Part shown: piece by piece, positions 45,667-53,846 of the stretch | How positions within the stretch are numbered: the stretch's first letter is position 1 | How the letters are laid out: each line of letters begins with the position of its first letter | Assembly (NCBI GenBank): GCA_036504595.1 | Contig: DASXUX010000030.1 | Location: 310,001-374,000, forward strand | Direction: 5' to 3' | Length of the DNA stretch: 64,000 nt | Origin: DASXUX01 sp036504595 | GTDB lineage: Bacteria; Planctomycetota; SZUA-567; H5-PLA8 | Position numbers and translations under genes: made by a program | The notes under the pieces: model-generated | Told to the model about the DNA's origin: nothing | The model's database searches: none | The model's input: only the letters and a program-made list of their open reading frames with translations

Positions 45667-46731
45667 ATGGCCTATCCTGTTGCAGTGATCCAGTGCACCG
45701 TTCGTCCCGGCGAAATCGACGCCAACCGGCTTGAGATCACACGCCTGGCTGGCGAGGCCGCTCGGCATGGCGCCAAGCTGATCGTGCTGCCGGAAGCGTG
45801 CGTCAGCGACATTTACCGCGGCGCTCAGGCGCTGGCGGAGACCATTCCCGGACCTTCGACGGAGATGCTCTCGCGCGTGGCCGGAGACGCGACGCTGGCG
45901 CTGCCCTTGTTGGAAAAGGCCGCCGACGGCAAGGTCTACAGTTCCTGCGCGTTGATTTCTGCTAGCGGGATCCGCGGCGTGGCGCGCAAGACGCACCTGT
46001 TCCGCGATGCCAGCGGGCACGATTCGTTCCGCGATGAAGAAGTGATCGCGCGCAGCGACAGCCTGTCGATCGTCGATCTGGGCGACGTCCGCGCCGGCGT
46101 GCTGCTCGGTTTCGACGCCGAGTTTCCGGAAAGTTTTCGCGCGCTGACGCTGCGCGGCGCGGACCTGATCATTGTCGCACAGAACAGTCTGGAACCGGAC
46201 CACGCGTTCTTGAGCGCCATGGCGTTGCGCAACCGAATTCCGATCGCTGTGGCGAACCGGCTCGGCTTCCGGCGCGTCTATCCTGTGATTCCTGAATTCA
46301 GCGCCGGCGCATTGTCGCTGGTGCAGGATCGCGACGGCACTTTCTTGATGCGGTGCCGCGGCGGCAGCGGCATTTTTGATGCCGACGGCACGCGTGTGGC
46401 TCAGCCCAAAGAAAACATCGAAGCCCCCGAAGGCACTCAGCCCTTTGGGATGCGACCGGTGGCTCATTTCCAGGAAGAAGAAGTCCTGATCGCCTCACTG
46501 CGCATCGAGGAGCAGCGCATTCAGCGCGCCACGAGCCCGTTCTTGTCGGAACGACATGAGGAGCTTTACGGCCAGGCGAACGCAAAGAAGCCAGAGCCGC
46601 CAGCGGATCAGAACCGCGACCGTCAGGGAGCGGCCGTTCCGGAGGGCCGGCCCGAACAGCCGGAGCCCGCCCCGCCGAAGCCCAAGGCGAAGCGGAAACC
46701 GCGCGCGCGGAAGAAGAAGGAAGAGGAGTAG
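45667..46731 (+). CDS. Nitrilase-superfamily protein lacking the catalytic cysteine
   Basis: 354 aa. The carbon-nitrogen hydrolase fold is clear: GAKLIVLPEACVSD with Glu43, GVARKTHLFRDASGH with Lys108, and GVLLGFDAEFPES. The usual motif is xCxDxxFPE, so residue 148 should be the Cys nucleophile, but the codon is GGT (Gly). The Glu-Lys pair is kept. It is therefore probably a pseudoenzyme or works without a thioimidate. The C-terminus is a basic tail (KPKAKRKPRARKKKEEE) preceded by QNRDRQGAA from the GGTCGCGG repeat (46609-46634). Start ATG follows a TGATGAA array. Confidence 0.85.
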   Translation: MAYPVAVIQCTVRPGEIDANRLEITRLAGEAARHGAKLIVLPEACVSDIYRGAQALAETIPGPSTEMLSRVAGDATLALPLLEKAADGKVYSSCALISASGIRGVARKTHLFRDASGHDSFRDEEVIARSDSLSIVDLGDVRAGVLLGFDAEFPESFRALTLRGADLIIVAQNSLEPDHAFLSAMALRNRIPIAVANRLGFRRVYPVIPEFSAGALSLVQDRDGTFLMRCRGGSGIFDADGTRVAQPKENIEAPEGTQPFGMRPVAHFQEEEVLIASLRIEEQRIQRATSPFLSERHEELYGQANAKKPEPPADQNRDRQGAAVPEGRPEQPEPAPPKPKAKRKPRARKKKEEE

Positions 46732-46849
46732 GGACGCGGCCGTTTGCGTCGGTCCGTGCCCAGTTATCGAAAGCGTCTCGCCGCAGCCTGGCACCCCACA
46801 TTATTTCGGCTTACTCGTCGACTCGCGACAACCTGAATAGCTTCTGAAG

Positions 46850-47107
46850 TTACCGGTTTACCTCCCGCCTGTGAGCCACCTTCACAATTTCCACGGCGGG
46901 TTCTTCGTCGCGTATTTCGTAGAGGATGCGATAGTCTCCCTGACGCAACCGATATCGCTCCTGGCCCGAGAGCTTCTCGCAGCCCAGACGGCGCGGATTT
47001 GCCGAAAGCGTGTTGATTGCAGCCAGGATTTGCCGTACGTCGCGATCGGCGATGTGCCGCAGATCCTTTGCGACTGACTTGCGAAAGACGAGCCTATATT
47101 TTTCCAT
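46850..47107 (-). CDS. RelE/ParE-family toxin
   Basis: 85 aa. MEKYRLVFRKSVAKDLRHI, LSGQERYRLRQGDYRILYEI and a final VAHRREVNR are typical of RelE/ParE toxins (mRNA cleavage or gyrase inhibition). It overlaps the upstream antitoxin gene by 14 bases, the usual coupled order antitoxin-toxin. Basic protein as expected. Which of the two activities it has cannot be decided from sequence alone. Confidence 0.92.
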   Translation of the reverse strand: MEKYRLVFRKSVAKDLRHIADRDVRQILAAINTLSANPRRLGCEKLSGQERYRLRQGDYRILYEIRDEEPAVEIVKVAHRREVNR

Positions 47108-47327
47108 GCTTCTTCAGGTCTTTGAGAAGCTCCTCGTAGGTCAGCGTGGATTCGTGCGCGCGCTCTTCAAACGCGGCGAGATCCTCTTCGTCATCTTGTA
47201 GCGCGTGGCGGACGGCGTCGTTCACTAACTGCGAGATCGAGCACCGCGTCTGCGCCGCCTTCAGTCGTAGCGCCCGGTGCAGTTCAGACGCCAGGTAGAT
47301 CGTCGAACGTGTTGCCGTATCTCCCAT
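47094..47327 (-). CDS. Ribbon-helix-helix antitoxin
   Basis: 77 aa from the ATG at 47327 (GAGGTG upstream; a GTG seven codons earlier is possible). N-terminal RHH DNA-binding segment TRSTIYLASELHRALRLKAA and an acidic C-terminal tail (DDEEDLAAFEERAHESTLTYEE) that would wrap the toxin. Expected to autoregulate the pair. Confidence 0.9.
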   Translation of the reverse strand: MGDTATRSTIYLASELHRALRLKAAQTRCSISQLVNDAVRHALQDDEEDLAAFEERAHESTLTYEELLKDLKKHGKI

Positions 47328-47416
47328 ATTCTTCACCTCTTCAGTCACGATAACGTCATAACGTCATAACGTCAAGTCGCTCAATCCCGCGCCGTTTGTT
47401 TGGCCTATGCCAATGA

Positions 47417-50400
47417 TCACTTCGGCTTGACCTTGATCGCCAGATCCTTCTTGATCACCGGCAGGGGGATGGAGATGGGGAGGGTTTTGCCGTCCTTCGC
47501 GGTCAGTTCGATCTCGCGCTTTTCGATGGGCTTGCCGGCGTAGGTATCCCAGAATTCGACGGTGTATTTGCCCGCGTTCAACGAGGCGAGCTTCAGCGTT
47601 GCGTTCGGCACGTCAGGGACTTCTACGCCATAGGGCGTTTGCGGGTGGTAGACCCAGATGTACGCGCGGCGGTCGGAGCGCAAGACGCGGCCCAAAAGCT
47701 GCACGTCCGGCATCTCGATGGTGCGCAGAGCCGGTTCCAGCATCGCTTCGCCTTTGGCCGGGCGCATGTCTTCGCCCTGCATGAATTTCGCCAGGCCCAT
47801 GTAGTCGTCCCAGCGCTTATCCAGATGCAGATGCAGCCACCACCAGTAACCGGTGGCGCCCGCCAGCGGCTGGACCATCGAACCCCACAGCTCGCAGTGC
47901 AGTTCGGCGTCGAGCTGTTCTTTGGTGTTCTGGCTGACCCAGTGGCGGCCCTGCTCTTCGACTAGCGAAGGCTTATTGAACTTGGAGAAGCCCACCAGCG
48001 CCGTACCGGGGACGCCGGCCCAGTACTTGTCCAGGCAGTGCGGCGCGTTGTAGAGGTACGGCGCAAAGTACTCGAAGTTGCCGTAGGCGTTGCTGGTCGC
48101 GACGTCGATAGCCGGCAGGCGCATCGTCGAAACTCCGTGCCACGGCTGGCTGCTGTGGGTCGCGGTAAGATGCTTGTTGGGGTCCTGCGCCTTCAGGAAC
48201 TCCGCAACTTCTGTATGCCAGGCATCCAGGTTTTTCGGAGCTAGTTCGCCGTTGCTGAATCCAGCCTCGTGCAGGCGGTTGTAATACTCCTCGGTCCATT
48301 CCAGTTCGCTCAGCAGGCCCCATGCGGAAATATTCGTCGCGTGAGCGTAGCGAGCCATGGCGTAGCGCAGGCGGTTCTCACACTGGATTTTCGCTTCGCC
48401 GAGCGTGAAGAATTCCATTGCGGCGGTGATCGGCCCGCCGAGCTTTGCGCCCATGGGATTCGTGCGCCACTCGGTATCGACGCTAATCGAATACTGACCG
48501 TGATTGGTCAGACAGATCTCGAGGCTCATGCCCTTGGCGGCGGCCTGATCGATCAGGTAATCCACGCGCCAGGCGTTGAGCATGTTGTAGCGGCCGACGC
48601 CCTGGTAGCCGGGCCAGTCGCGGCGCCATTCCAGGCCGCCCCAGAACGGGCACATCCAGACGCGAGCCCAGTTGACGCCGACGCGCTGGGATTCGGAGAA
48701 GTATTCGTCGTACTGGTACGTGCCGCGGCGAGCGATGCGGTCGATCTCGGCGCCGCTGAACTTCACGGGGTCGCGATACGGAACGCGGTGATCGGCGGGG
48801 CTGCGCAGGCACGGGCCGATCGGATAGAAGAACGTGCCGTCGTCGTACTCGAAGTGGCGCTTGTCTTCGGCCACGCGCAGGAAGCCGTGGAAGGGCTTGG
48901 TTTCCTTTTCCGCAACGAACGCGGGACTCGGCAGCTTCAGCGTGGACGTGACGTTGCCCGCCACCCACTTGATCGTGTCGATCGGTCGTCTGCCGTTGGG
49001 CTGATAGGGGTAGCCCAGCTTGCCGTACTGATTCTTCTCGGTTGGCTCCTGGCCCTTGCCTTCCGGCGTAAAGCGCGGATCGGGTTCCCATTCACGCTTC
49101 GCCAGGTCGTAACGCCCGCCTTCGCGGAGTTCGAAGGTGACCTTGTGCGGACCGGTTTCGATGACGCGGTAGCGCACGGTAAAGAATTCGCTGCCGACGG
49201 GCTCGACAATTTCGCTTCCGCCGGGCTTGTCCTCACGGCGTTCGCAGCGGATGTTGAAGAAGGCCGGCACGCGCACGTGTTTGCCGGACGGCGTGGTGAT
49301 CAATGCGGCCAGATCACAGCTTCGCGGATCGAAGGGGTTTGAGAACGTTTTCGTGACGGTGAAATTCTGCTCCCACAAATCGCCACGTTGAAGTGTGGTA
49401 GCGCCGGCGTCCCTGCCGGCCTTTGGGTCTTTACCGGCCGGCGCGGAGGCCGGCGCTACTCCGGCGGGCAGGGACGCCCGCCCTACTTCATCGAGCAGCA
49501 CGATTTTGGGAGGCGGCTCGCCTTCCGAGCGGGGCATCTTGACAGCTCGAATGCTGTCGAAGCGCAGTGACAGCGGCACAGGCAGCTTGCCGGTGGGGTT
49601 CCAGTTGGGATGGGTGCTGTAGACGTGGATGCCGATCTCCGACAAGCGCATGCGGCTATACTGCGCCCAATCTTTCTTGTGGCCGATGGCTTTCAATCCG
49701 TTGCTGTTGCGTTCGGTGAGATCGAGGCCGAAGGTGCACCAATCGCCAGGGTTTGGCATGCCGGGGAGAAGAGTTTCGTACCACAACCCGTCACGATCTT
49801 TTACGTGAATGCCAAGGCGCAAATCCGGCGGGCCTTCGGGCGGAACCCAGACATCGAAGAGCAGCGTGTCGGCGGCCAGGAAGTCGTCGGGCGGCGTGAC
49901 ATTCCAATCGCAGAGCAGGTTCCAGTAGGTGCCGATGATATTCACGATGGTCGTTGCCGGACTGCGCGCTTTCACTTCCAGGCACGCGCCGCCGTCGCTG
50001 CCGGCCTGCGGAACTTTCTGGCTCACGCTATCGCCATGACGAGCGTCAGCCTGCCAACCGCCGGGTTCGTTGGCATCGAAGGACGTGACGGTGCGCACGG
50101 CGATCGGCACGCGCGACAAGGGATGCAGGCTGTAGACGGGCACGCCCAAATCGCGCGACCAGCTTGCCAGCATTGGGGAGAGCGATTCAAAAAATTCAGA
50201 GCAGCCGGGCGTTGTCAGCGTCGGCGTTACGCACAGAGACGATACCGGTTTGGCCAGCGCCCACCGCGCCACGCAGTAACGCGCCCAGCGCCGGCAGAAT
50301 TCGATGCCCCGCGGATCGCGGAACAATTCGCGCGGGCCGCTGAGCACTCCGTTGAGCGGGTGGCTGGACCAGTTGAACGTTCCGCCGCGCTGGAAGCTTT

Positions 50401-51772
50401 CGCCGTCGAGGATCACCAACGGGCGGGTGACACCGTTCTTGGCGGCGCGAGCCAGGAGCGAGTCCATTTGCTCCGAAAGGATATCGTTGGGCCGAACAGC
50501 TCCGTCGAATTCGTGCCACGCGGGATTCCAGAACGGAACCGGGCGCCACAGCGTCGTTACTCCCGCCAGTGGATTGCTGGGCGCTTGCTGCCAGTGACCC
50601 TTGCGCGTTTCGAGCTTATACGCCGGCGAGAAGCCTTTGCCGGACTCGCCGATGTCCGGCGCAGGGACCTCCAGCGGCGGCTGCCAGCGTTCCGGCGGAG
50701 TAGCGCCGGCCTCCGCGCCGGCCGGTAGGGACGCCGATCCCACCCCGTCAGCCGGCTGGCCGTAGCCGTCCAGACCGTGGTCCGCGACGAATGGAAATGC
50801 CTGCTGAATGGGCACGCGCCAGCGGCGCGAACCGCTCTCCACGTCCAGCGCGCCGCTGGTGGGCAGGTCTGGCAGATAGGCGCGCCAGACCGGCGCTCCA
50901 GCCGCGATCGCGCGCACCGCCGGGCCGTCGGCCAGGCGTGCGCAAGTCTGGTCGAAGAAAGCCGGGAACTGCCGGCCGCCGGGCAGCGTGACGCGCACGT
51001 CGCCTTCGCCTTCGATGGCATACGGGTCGGCGGGTTCGGGCTCAATGCGGAAACTGAGCATGGCCTTGGCGCGATAGCCTTCGGGCGCTGGTTCCAGGGC
51101 GACATCCAGGAGCGTGGCTTTCGGCAGCGCTGGCGGGGACGTGTTCAGAGCGGCATCGGTCAGCTTCACCACGAAACTTTCGTCTTGGCCGTCGGCGGGA
51201 TAACCGCATTCGGCGCGCAATTCGAACCCGGTGACTTCCGCCGCGGCCAGTCCGTCCCACGGGCGCTGGTGGCCGGCCGGAACGAGGTCGGCCGAGCATG
51301 CGTCGATCGCGATGGAGACGGTGGCCGAACCGGCCGTTGGAACCAGCGAGGGTGTGGCCGCGAGATAAATTCCGCCGACGCGGCTGTGAATCACCCAACG
51401 CAAACGCACCACGCCGAGGATGGAATTCTCGCGTTCAGCGACGACGCTCAGACTGCTGCATTGGCGCAGATCCCACGTGGTTTTGGGTGGCGCTGAGAGA
51501 CTGAGCACCAGCGGTTCACGCGCCTTGGAAAGTGCCCAGGAGACGCTTGGGGGCGTGTTGAAGGCCTTTGAAAAGACTTCAGCCGTAGGAAGGGGCGCCA
51601 CGGAGGAGGGCTGTTTGGCGTCTGTGCCCGCAAAGGTAGCCGCGGCAAAGAAAATCCCAAGGATCAGCACGGATTGCGGATTGCGGATTGCAGATTGCGG
51701 ATTGAAGGCTGGCATGGGGCGCAACAATCCGAGAATCCGCAATCCGCAATCCAAAATCCGCAATCGAGTCAT
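47417..51772 (-). CDS. Large secreted DUF5060 / glycosidase-like (GH-A clan) protein
   Basis: 1451 aa. A signal region (VLILGIFFAAATFAGTDA) is followed by two long N-terminal beta domains, a DUF5060-like domain (NPFDPRSCDLAALITTPSG, GPHKVTFELREGG) and a TIM-barrel glycosidase-like region (YQYDEYFSESQRVGVNWARV, ISAWGLLSELEWTEEYYN, VGFSKFNKPSLVEEQGRHW). In these, Glu in SELEW and in VEEQ fit acid/base and nucleophile positions. Two in-frame GCCGGC-rich insertions (about 353-364 and 768-790). The first ~35 residues (RILDCGLRILG ... NPQSAIRNPQS) translate an inverted GGATTGC heptamer array; the true start may be the ATG at 51715. Confidence 0.85.
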   Translation of the reverse strand: MTRLRILDCGLRILGLLRPMPAFNPQSAIRNPQSVLILGIFFAAATFAGTDAKQPSSVAPLPTAEVFSKAFNTPPSVSWALSKAREPLVLSLSAPPKTTWDLRQCSSLSVVAERENSILGVVRLRWVIHSRVGGIYLAATPSLVPTAGSATVSIAIDACSADLVPAGHQRPWDGLAAAEVTGFELRAECGYPADGQDESFVVKLTDAALNTSPPALPKATLLDVALEPAPEGYRAKAMLSFRIEPEPADPYAIEGEGDVRVTLPGGRQFPAFFDQTCARLADGPAVRAIAAGAPVWRAYLPDLPTSGALDVESGSRRWRVPIQQAFPFVADHGLDGYGQPADGVGSASLPAGAEAGATPPERWQPPLEVPAPDIGESGKGFSPAYKLETRKGHWQQAPSNPLAGVTTLWRPVPFWNPAWHEFDGAVRPNDILSEQMDSLLARAAKNGVTRPLVILDGESFQRGGTFNWSSHPLNGVLSGPRELFRDPRGIEFCRRWARYCVARWALAKPVSSLCVTPTLTTPGCSEFFESLSPMLASWSRDLGVPVYSLHPLSRVPIAVRTVTSFDANEPGGWQADARHGDSVSQKVPQAGSDGGACLEVKARSPATTIVNIIGTYWNLLCDWNVTPPDDFLAADTLLFDVWVPPEGPPDLRLGIHVKDRDGLWYETLLPGMPNPGDWCTFGLDLTERNSNGLKAIGHKKDWAQYSRMRLSEIGIHVYSTHPNWNPTGKLPVPLSLRFDSIRAVKMPRSEGEPPPKIVLLDEVGRASLPAGVAPASAPAGKDPKAGRDAGATTLQRGDLWEQNFTVTKTFSNPFDPRSCDLAALITTPSGKHVRVPAFFNIRCERREDKPGGSEIVEPVGSEFFTVRYRVIETGPHKVTFELREGGRYDLAKREWEPDPRFTPEGKGQEPTEKNQYGKLGYPYQPNGRRPIDTIKWVAGNVTSTLKLPSPAFVAEKETKPFHGFLRVAEDKRHFEYDDGTFFYPIGPCLRSPADHRVPYRDPVKFSGAEIDRIARRGTYQYDEYFSESQRVGVNWARVWMCPFWGGLEWRRDWPGYQGVGRYNMLNAWRVDYLIDQAAAKGMSLEICLTNHGQYSISVDTEWRTNPMGAKLGGPITAAMEFFTLGEAKIQCENRLRYAMARYAHATNISAWGLLSELEWTEEYYNRLHEAGFSNGELAPKNLDAWHTEVAEFLKAQDPNKHLTATHSSQPWHGVSTMRLPAIDVATSNAYGNFEYFAPYLYNAPHCLDKYWAGVPGTALVGFSKFNKPSLVEEQGRHWVSQNTKEQLDAELHCELWGSMVQPLAGATGYWWWLHLHLDKRWDDYMGLAKFMQGEDMRPAKGEAMLEPALRTIEMPDVQLLGRVLRSDRRAYIWVYHPQTPYGVEVPDVPNATLKLASLNAGKYTVEFWDTYAGKPIEKREIELTAKDGKTLPISIPLPVIKKDLAIKVKPK
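49398..49486. repeat. GCCGGC-rich element in frame in the glycosidase gene
   Basis: GTAGCGCCGGCGTCCCTGCC ... CGGAGGCCGGCGCTACTCCG, ending GGGCAGGGACGCCCGCCCTA. Encodes ASLPAGVAPASAPAG and GRDAGATT. A composite of two units. Confidence 0.87.
50700..50744. repeat. Second GCCGGC-rich element in the glycosidase gene
   Basis: GTAGCGCCGGCCTCCGCGCC followed by GGCCGGTAGGGACGCCGATC. Encodes GSASLPAGAEAGAT. Confidence 0.87.
51645..51772. repeat. Inverted GGATTGC heptamer arrays at the glycosidase N-terminus
   Basis: ACGGATTGCGGATTGCGGAT (51670-51689) and following AGATTGC units face ATCCGCAATCCGCAATCCAA (51735-51754) around a core GGCTGGCATGGGGCGCAACA. The gene's start codon region and signal peptide n-region lie inside this element. 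Confidence 0.88.
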
Positions 51773-52008
51773 GCACCTTTACCTTGCGACAGAGACGAGC
51801 TTCGTTTAATTTGCCTGCGCACGCAGCAGAATGCAAGGCATGAGCCAAAACAATTAACAGTTAGCTGGTTGCGAAAGTCAACGCTGAATGACAAATAGCT
51901 CAAAAACGTCAATATTTCGGCGGAGTGGTGTAGGTTTTTAGTCTGGAGTCTGGAGTCCAGGGTCTTGAGTCTGGATCTGGAGTCTTTTGCTTAGGAAGCG
52001 TCAAGGAC
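51773..52008. other. Divergent spacer
   Basis: 236 bases between the glycosidase (minus) and cytochrome (plus) genes. 51790-51935 looks like ordinary, AT-richer promoter DNA, then GTCTGGAGTCTGGAGTCCAG and further GAGTCTG units (51940-51985) of the heptamer class. No gene. Confidence 0.6.
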
Positions 52009-52476
52009 ATGCTTAAACGAGGGCGGTGGCGGCAGGTTCTGGTGGTTATGGCGGGGGTACTCCTGATTGGCGCTTGGACGCTTCCGGCGTTGGCCTACAA
52101 GCCCTTTTTGGAGAAGATGTGCACCACACTGCTGCTGGACCCAGAGAAGAACTCTAAGTGCGAGCTGTGTCACGACTTTAAGAAGGAATTGAACCAGGCG
52201 CCCGAGCGCAAAAACATCAACGCCTACGGCAAGGCACTCGCGGCGCGGCCCGAAATGAAGGATATGCTTGGCAAGGACCGCGATTATAAGTTCACGGACG
52301 AACAGCTTGACCGGTTTATGGTGGCCCTGAAAGCTATCAACGACCTGGACACGGACGGCGACGGCGCGACCAACGGCGAAGAGCTTGAATTGGGCACTTT
52401 CCCAGCCGACCCGAAGAGCGTCCCGAGCAAAGCCGAACTCGAAAAATATCGCAAAGAAAATCCTCCGAAGAAGTAG
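52009..52476 (+). CDS. Secreted monohaem c-type cytochrome with EF-hand-like loop
   Basis: 155 aa. Signal peptide (VLVVMAGVLLIGAWTLPALA), one CELCH haem-binding motif (51-55) and a DTDGDGATNGEE calcium-binding loop (114-125) followed by LGTFPADP as in thrombospondin type 3 repeats. Combining one haem motif with such a loop is found in exported proteins of planctomycetes. Periplasmic or secreted electron carrier or structural protein; partner unknown. The residue serving as second haem ligand is not obvious. Confidence 0.8.
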   Translation: MLKRGRWRQVLVVMAGVLLIGAWTLPALAYKPFLEKMCTTLLLDPEKNSKCELCHDFKKELNQAPERKNINAYGKALAARPEMKDMLGKDRDYKFTDEQLDRFMVALKAINDLDTDGDGATNGEELELGTFPADPKSVPSKAELEKYRKENPPKK

Positions 52477-52892
52477 GCAGTATTCCCTTCGGGCTGTGAT
52501 TTTGTGCTTTTTGGACAAGATTTTGAAACTCGAAGAAATGATGAATGAGGAATGATGAATGCGGAATTTGGTCTATGGCGTTGCCTCTTGCGCCGTCGCA
52601 GCCATATTCATCATTCCGCATTCATCATTCATCATTCGGATGCAGGTTCGGATCTCGCTGTTTCCGGCTTGTCCGGGCTAGGCGGTAGGCAAGAACGGCG
52701 GGGAGGCGGAAACGGCCGGACGCGGAGACGCGGTGACGGGGAGACGCGGGGAAACGGCACGGAAGTGTCGAAAACGAAGACGCACGCGGTCAATGGATTT
52801 GGACCGTCAGCACAGAAGAGCAAAGAGTTCAGGGTCCAGGAAGAGCATAAAAGCTTTCACTGAACCCCGAACCCTGAACCCCGAACCCTACT
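52477..52892. other. Repeat-filled spacer
   Basis: 416 bases with no gene. Inverted TGATGAA arrays with a GCGTTGCCTCTTGCGCCG core (52535-52640), a GGAGACGCGG/GGTGACGGGGAGACG run (52720-52755) of the type seen at 14637 and 36308, and inverted GGTTCAGGG-type units (CAGGGTCCAGG, then CTGAACCCCGAACCCTGAAC; 52828-52889). Confidence 0.75.
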
Positions 52893-53528
52893 TTAATGTT
52901 TCGCTTCGAAATACCGGCGTGAGCCGACGGGGTCGGGCTTCATGGTCGCTTCGCCGGGGCGCCAGTTGGCCGGACAGACTTCGCCGTGCGTGGCCACGAA
53001 CTGATAAGCTGCGATCGTGCGCAGAATTTCGTCCACATTTCTTCCGGCGCCCAGATTGTTCACGGTAAACGACTGCAGAATGCCCTTCTCATCGATAACG
53101 AAGACGCCGCGCGCGGCGATGCCATCGGGGAGCAGCACGCCATAGTCGCTGGCGGCTTTTTTCGAGACATCCGCGAGCAGCGGGAAGCCAATTTCGCCCA
53201 GGCCGCCCTGTTTGCGCGGCGTATTCTTCCAGGCCAGATGGGTATACACGCTGTCTACCGAACAGCCGACCACCACCGCGCCGGCCTTGTTGAAATCAGC
53301 GAGTTTGTCGTTAAACGCGATGATCTCGGTCGGGCAGACGAAGGTGAAATCGAGCGGATAGAAGAATAGGACCGTGTACTTGCCCTTCAATGCCTGCTTG
53401 CCGCAGGATAGCACACCATTCTCGTAATTCAGATCGACGATCTCAGAACCAGAAACCGCTTTGCCGCCGAAGGCCGGAGCCGGCTTGCCGACCTGTGGGG
53501 TCATCACATGGCTTTCACTGCAACTCAT
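52893..53528 (-). CDS. 2-Cys peroxiredoxin (AhpC/Prx1-type)
   Basis: 211 aa from the ATG at 53528, six bases after AGGAGG (an adjacent ATG at 53531 is the alternative). The peroxidatic cysteine motif DFTFVCPTEIIAFND and the resolving motif HGEVCPANW are both present, with PLLADVSKKAASDYGVLL and GVFVIDEKGILQ between. Reduces hydrogen peroxide and organic peroxides with thioredoxin-type reductants in the cytoplasm. The frame open upstream of the AGGAGG is not coding. A hairpin element lies upstream. Confidence 0.95.
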   Translation of the reverse strand: MSCSESHVMTPQVGKPAPAFGGKAVSGSEIVDLNYENGVLSCGKQALKGKYTVLFFYPLDFTFVCPTEIIAFNDKLADFNKAGAVVVGCSVDSVYTHLAWKNTPRKQGGLGEIGFPLLADVSKKAASDYGVLLPDGIAARGVFVIDEKGILQSFTVNNLGAGRNVDEILRTIAAYQFVATHGEVCPANWRPGEATMKPDPVGSRRYFEAKH

Positions 53529-53846
53529 CATCAACCTCCTCGTTGGAGAAAAAGCCGCAAGCTCAGACGGTGACGTTCCGGTGTCGGTTCGGTGTGCACC
53601 CAAAGGCCGCAGCAGTTGCCATCAAATCACATTCGCGGCGCGCAATATTTCCGAAAATTCGAAAAAACTGCTGTCGAGCGCTCCTTAACAGCTTTCAACA
53701 CAGAGACACTGAGGACACAGAGGTCACAGAGGTTTTTTTCATTCTATTTCTTGTCCGTGCTCTCTGTGTCCTCCGTGTCTCTGTTGAAAGCTCTTCTGTT
53801 GCGACGAACTGAATGCTTATAGATGGGATGACAACATGTGAATCCC
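53529..53846. other. Spacer with ACAGAGGACACAGAGG hairpin
   Basis: 318 bases between the peroxiredoxin and protease genes. Contains the hairpin at 53694-53793; the rest (53550-53690) is ordinary DNA, probably the peroxiredoxin promoter region, without a clear box. No gene. Confidence 0.6.
53694..53793. repeat. CTTTCAACACAGAG long hairpin element, copy 1
   Basis: CTTTCAACACAGAGACACTG ... GGTCACAGAGG, then core TTTTTTTCATTCTATTTCTT, then CTCTCTGTGTCCTCCGTGTC ... TTGAAAG. About 40-base arms that pair almost fully. The core complement (AAGAAATAGAATG) recurs in copies 2 and 3. Confidence 0.88.

Noticed and set aside
52552..52863. 103-residue plus-strand frame
   Set aside because: Lies wholly in heptamer and GGAGACG repeats; no start signal and no domain.
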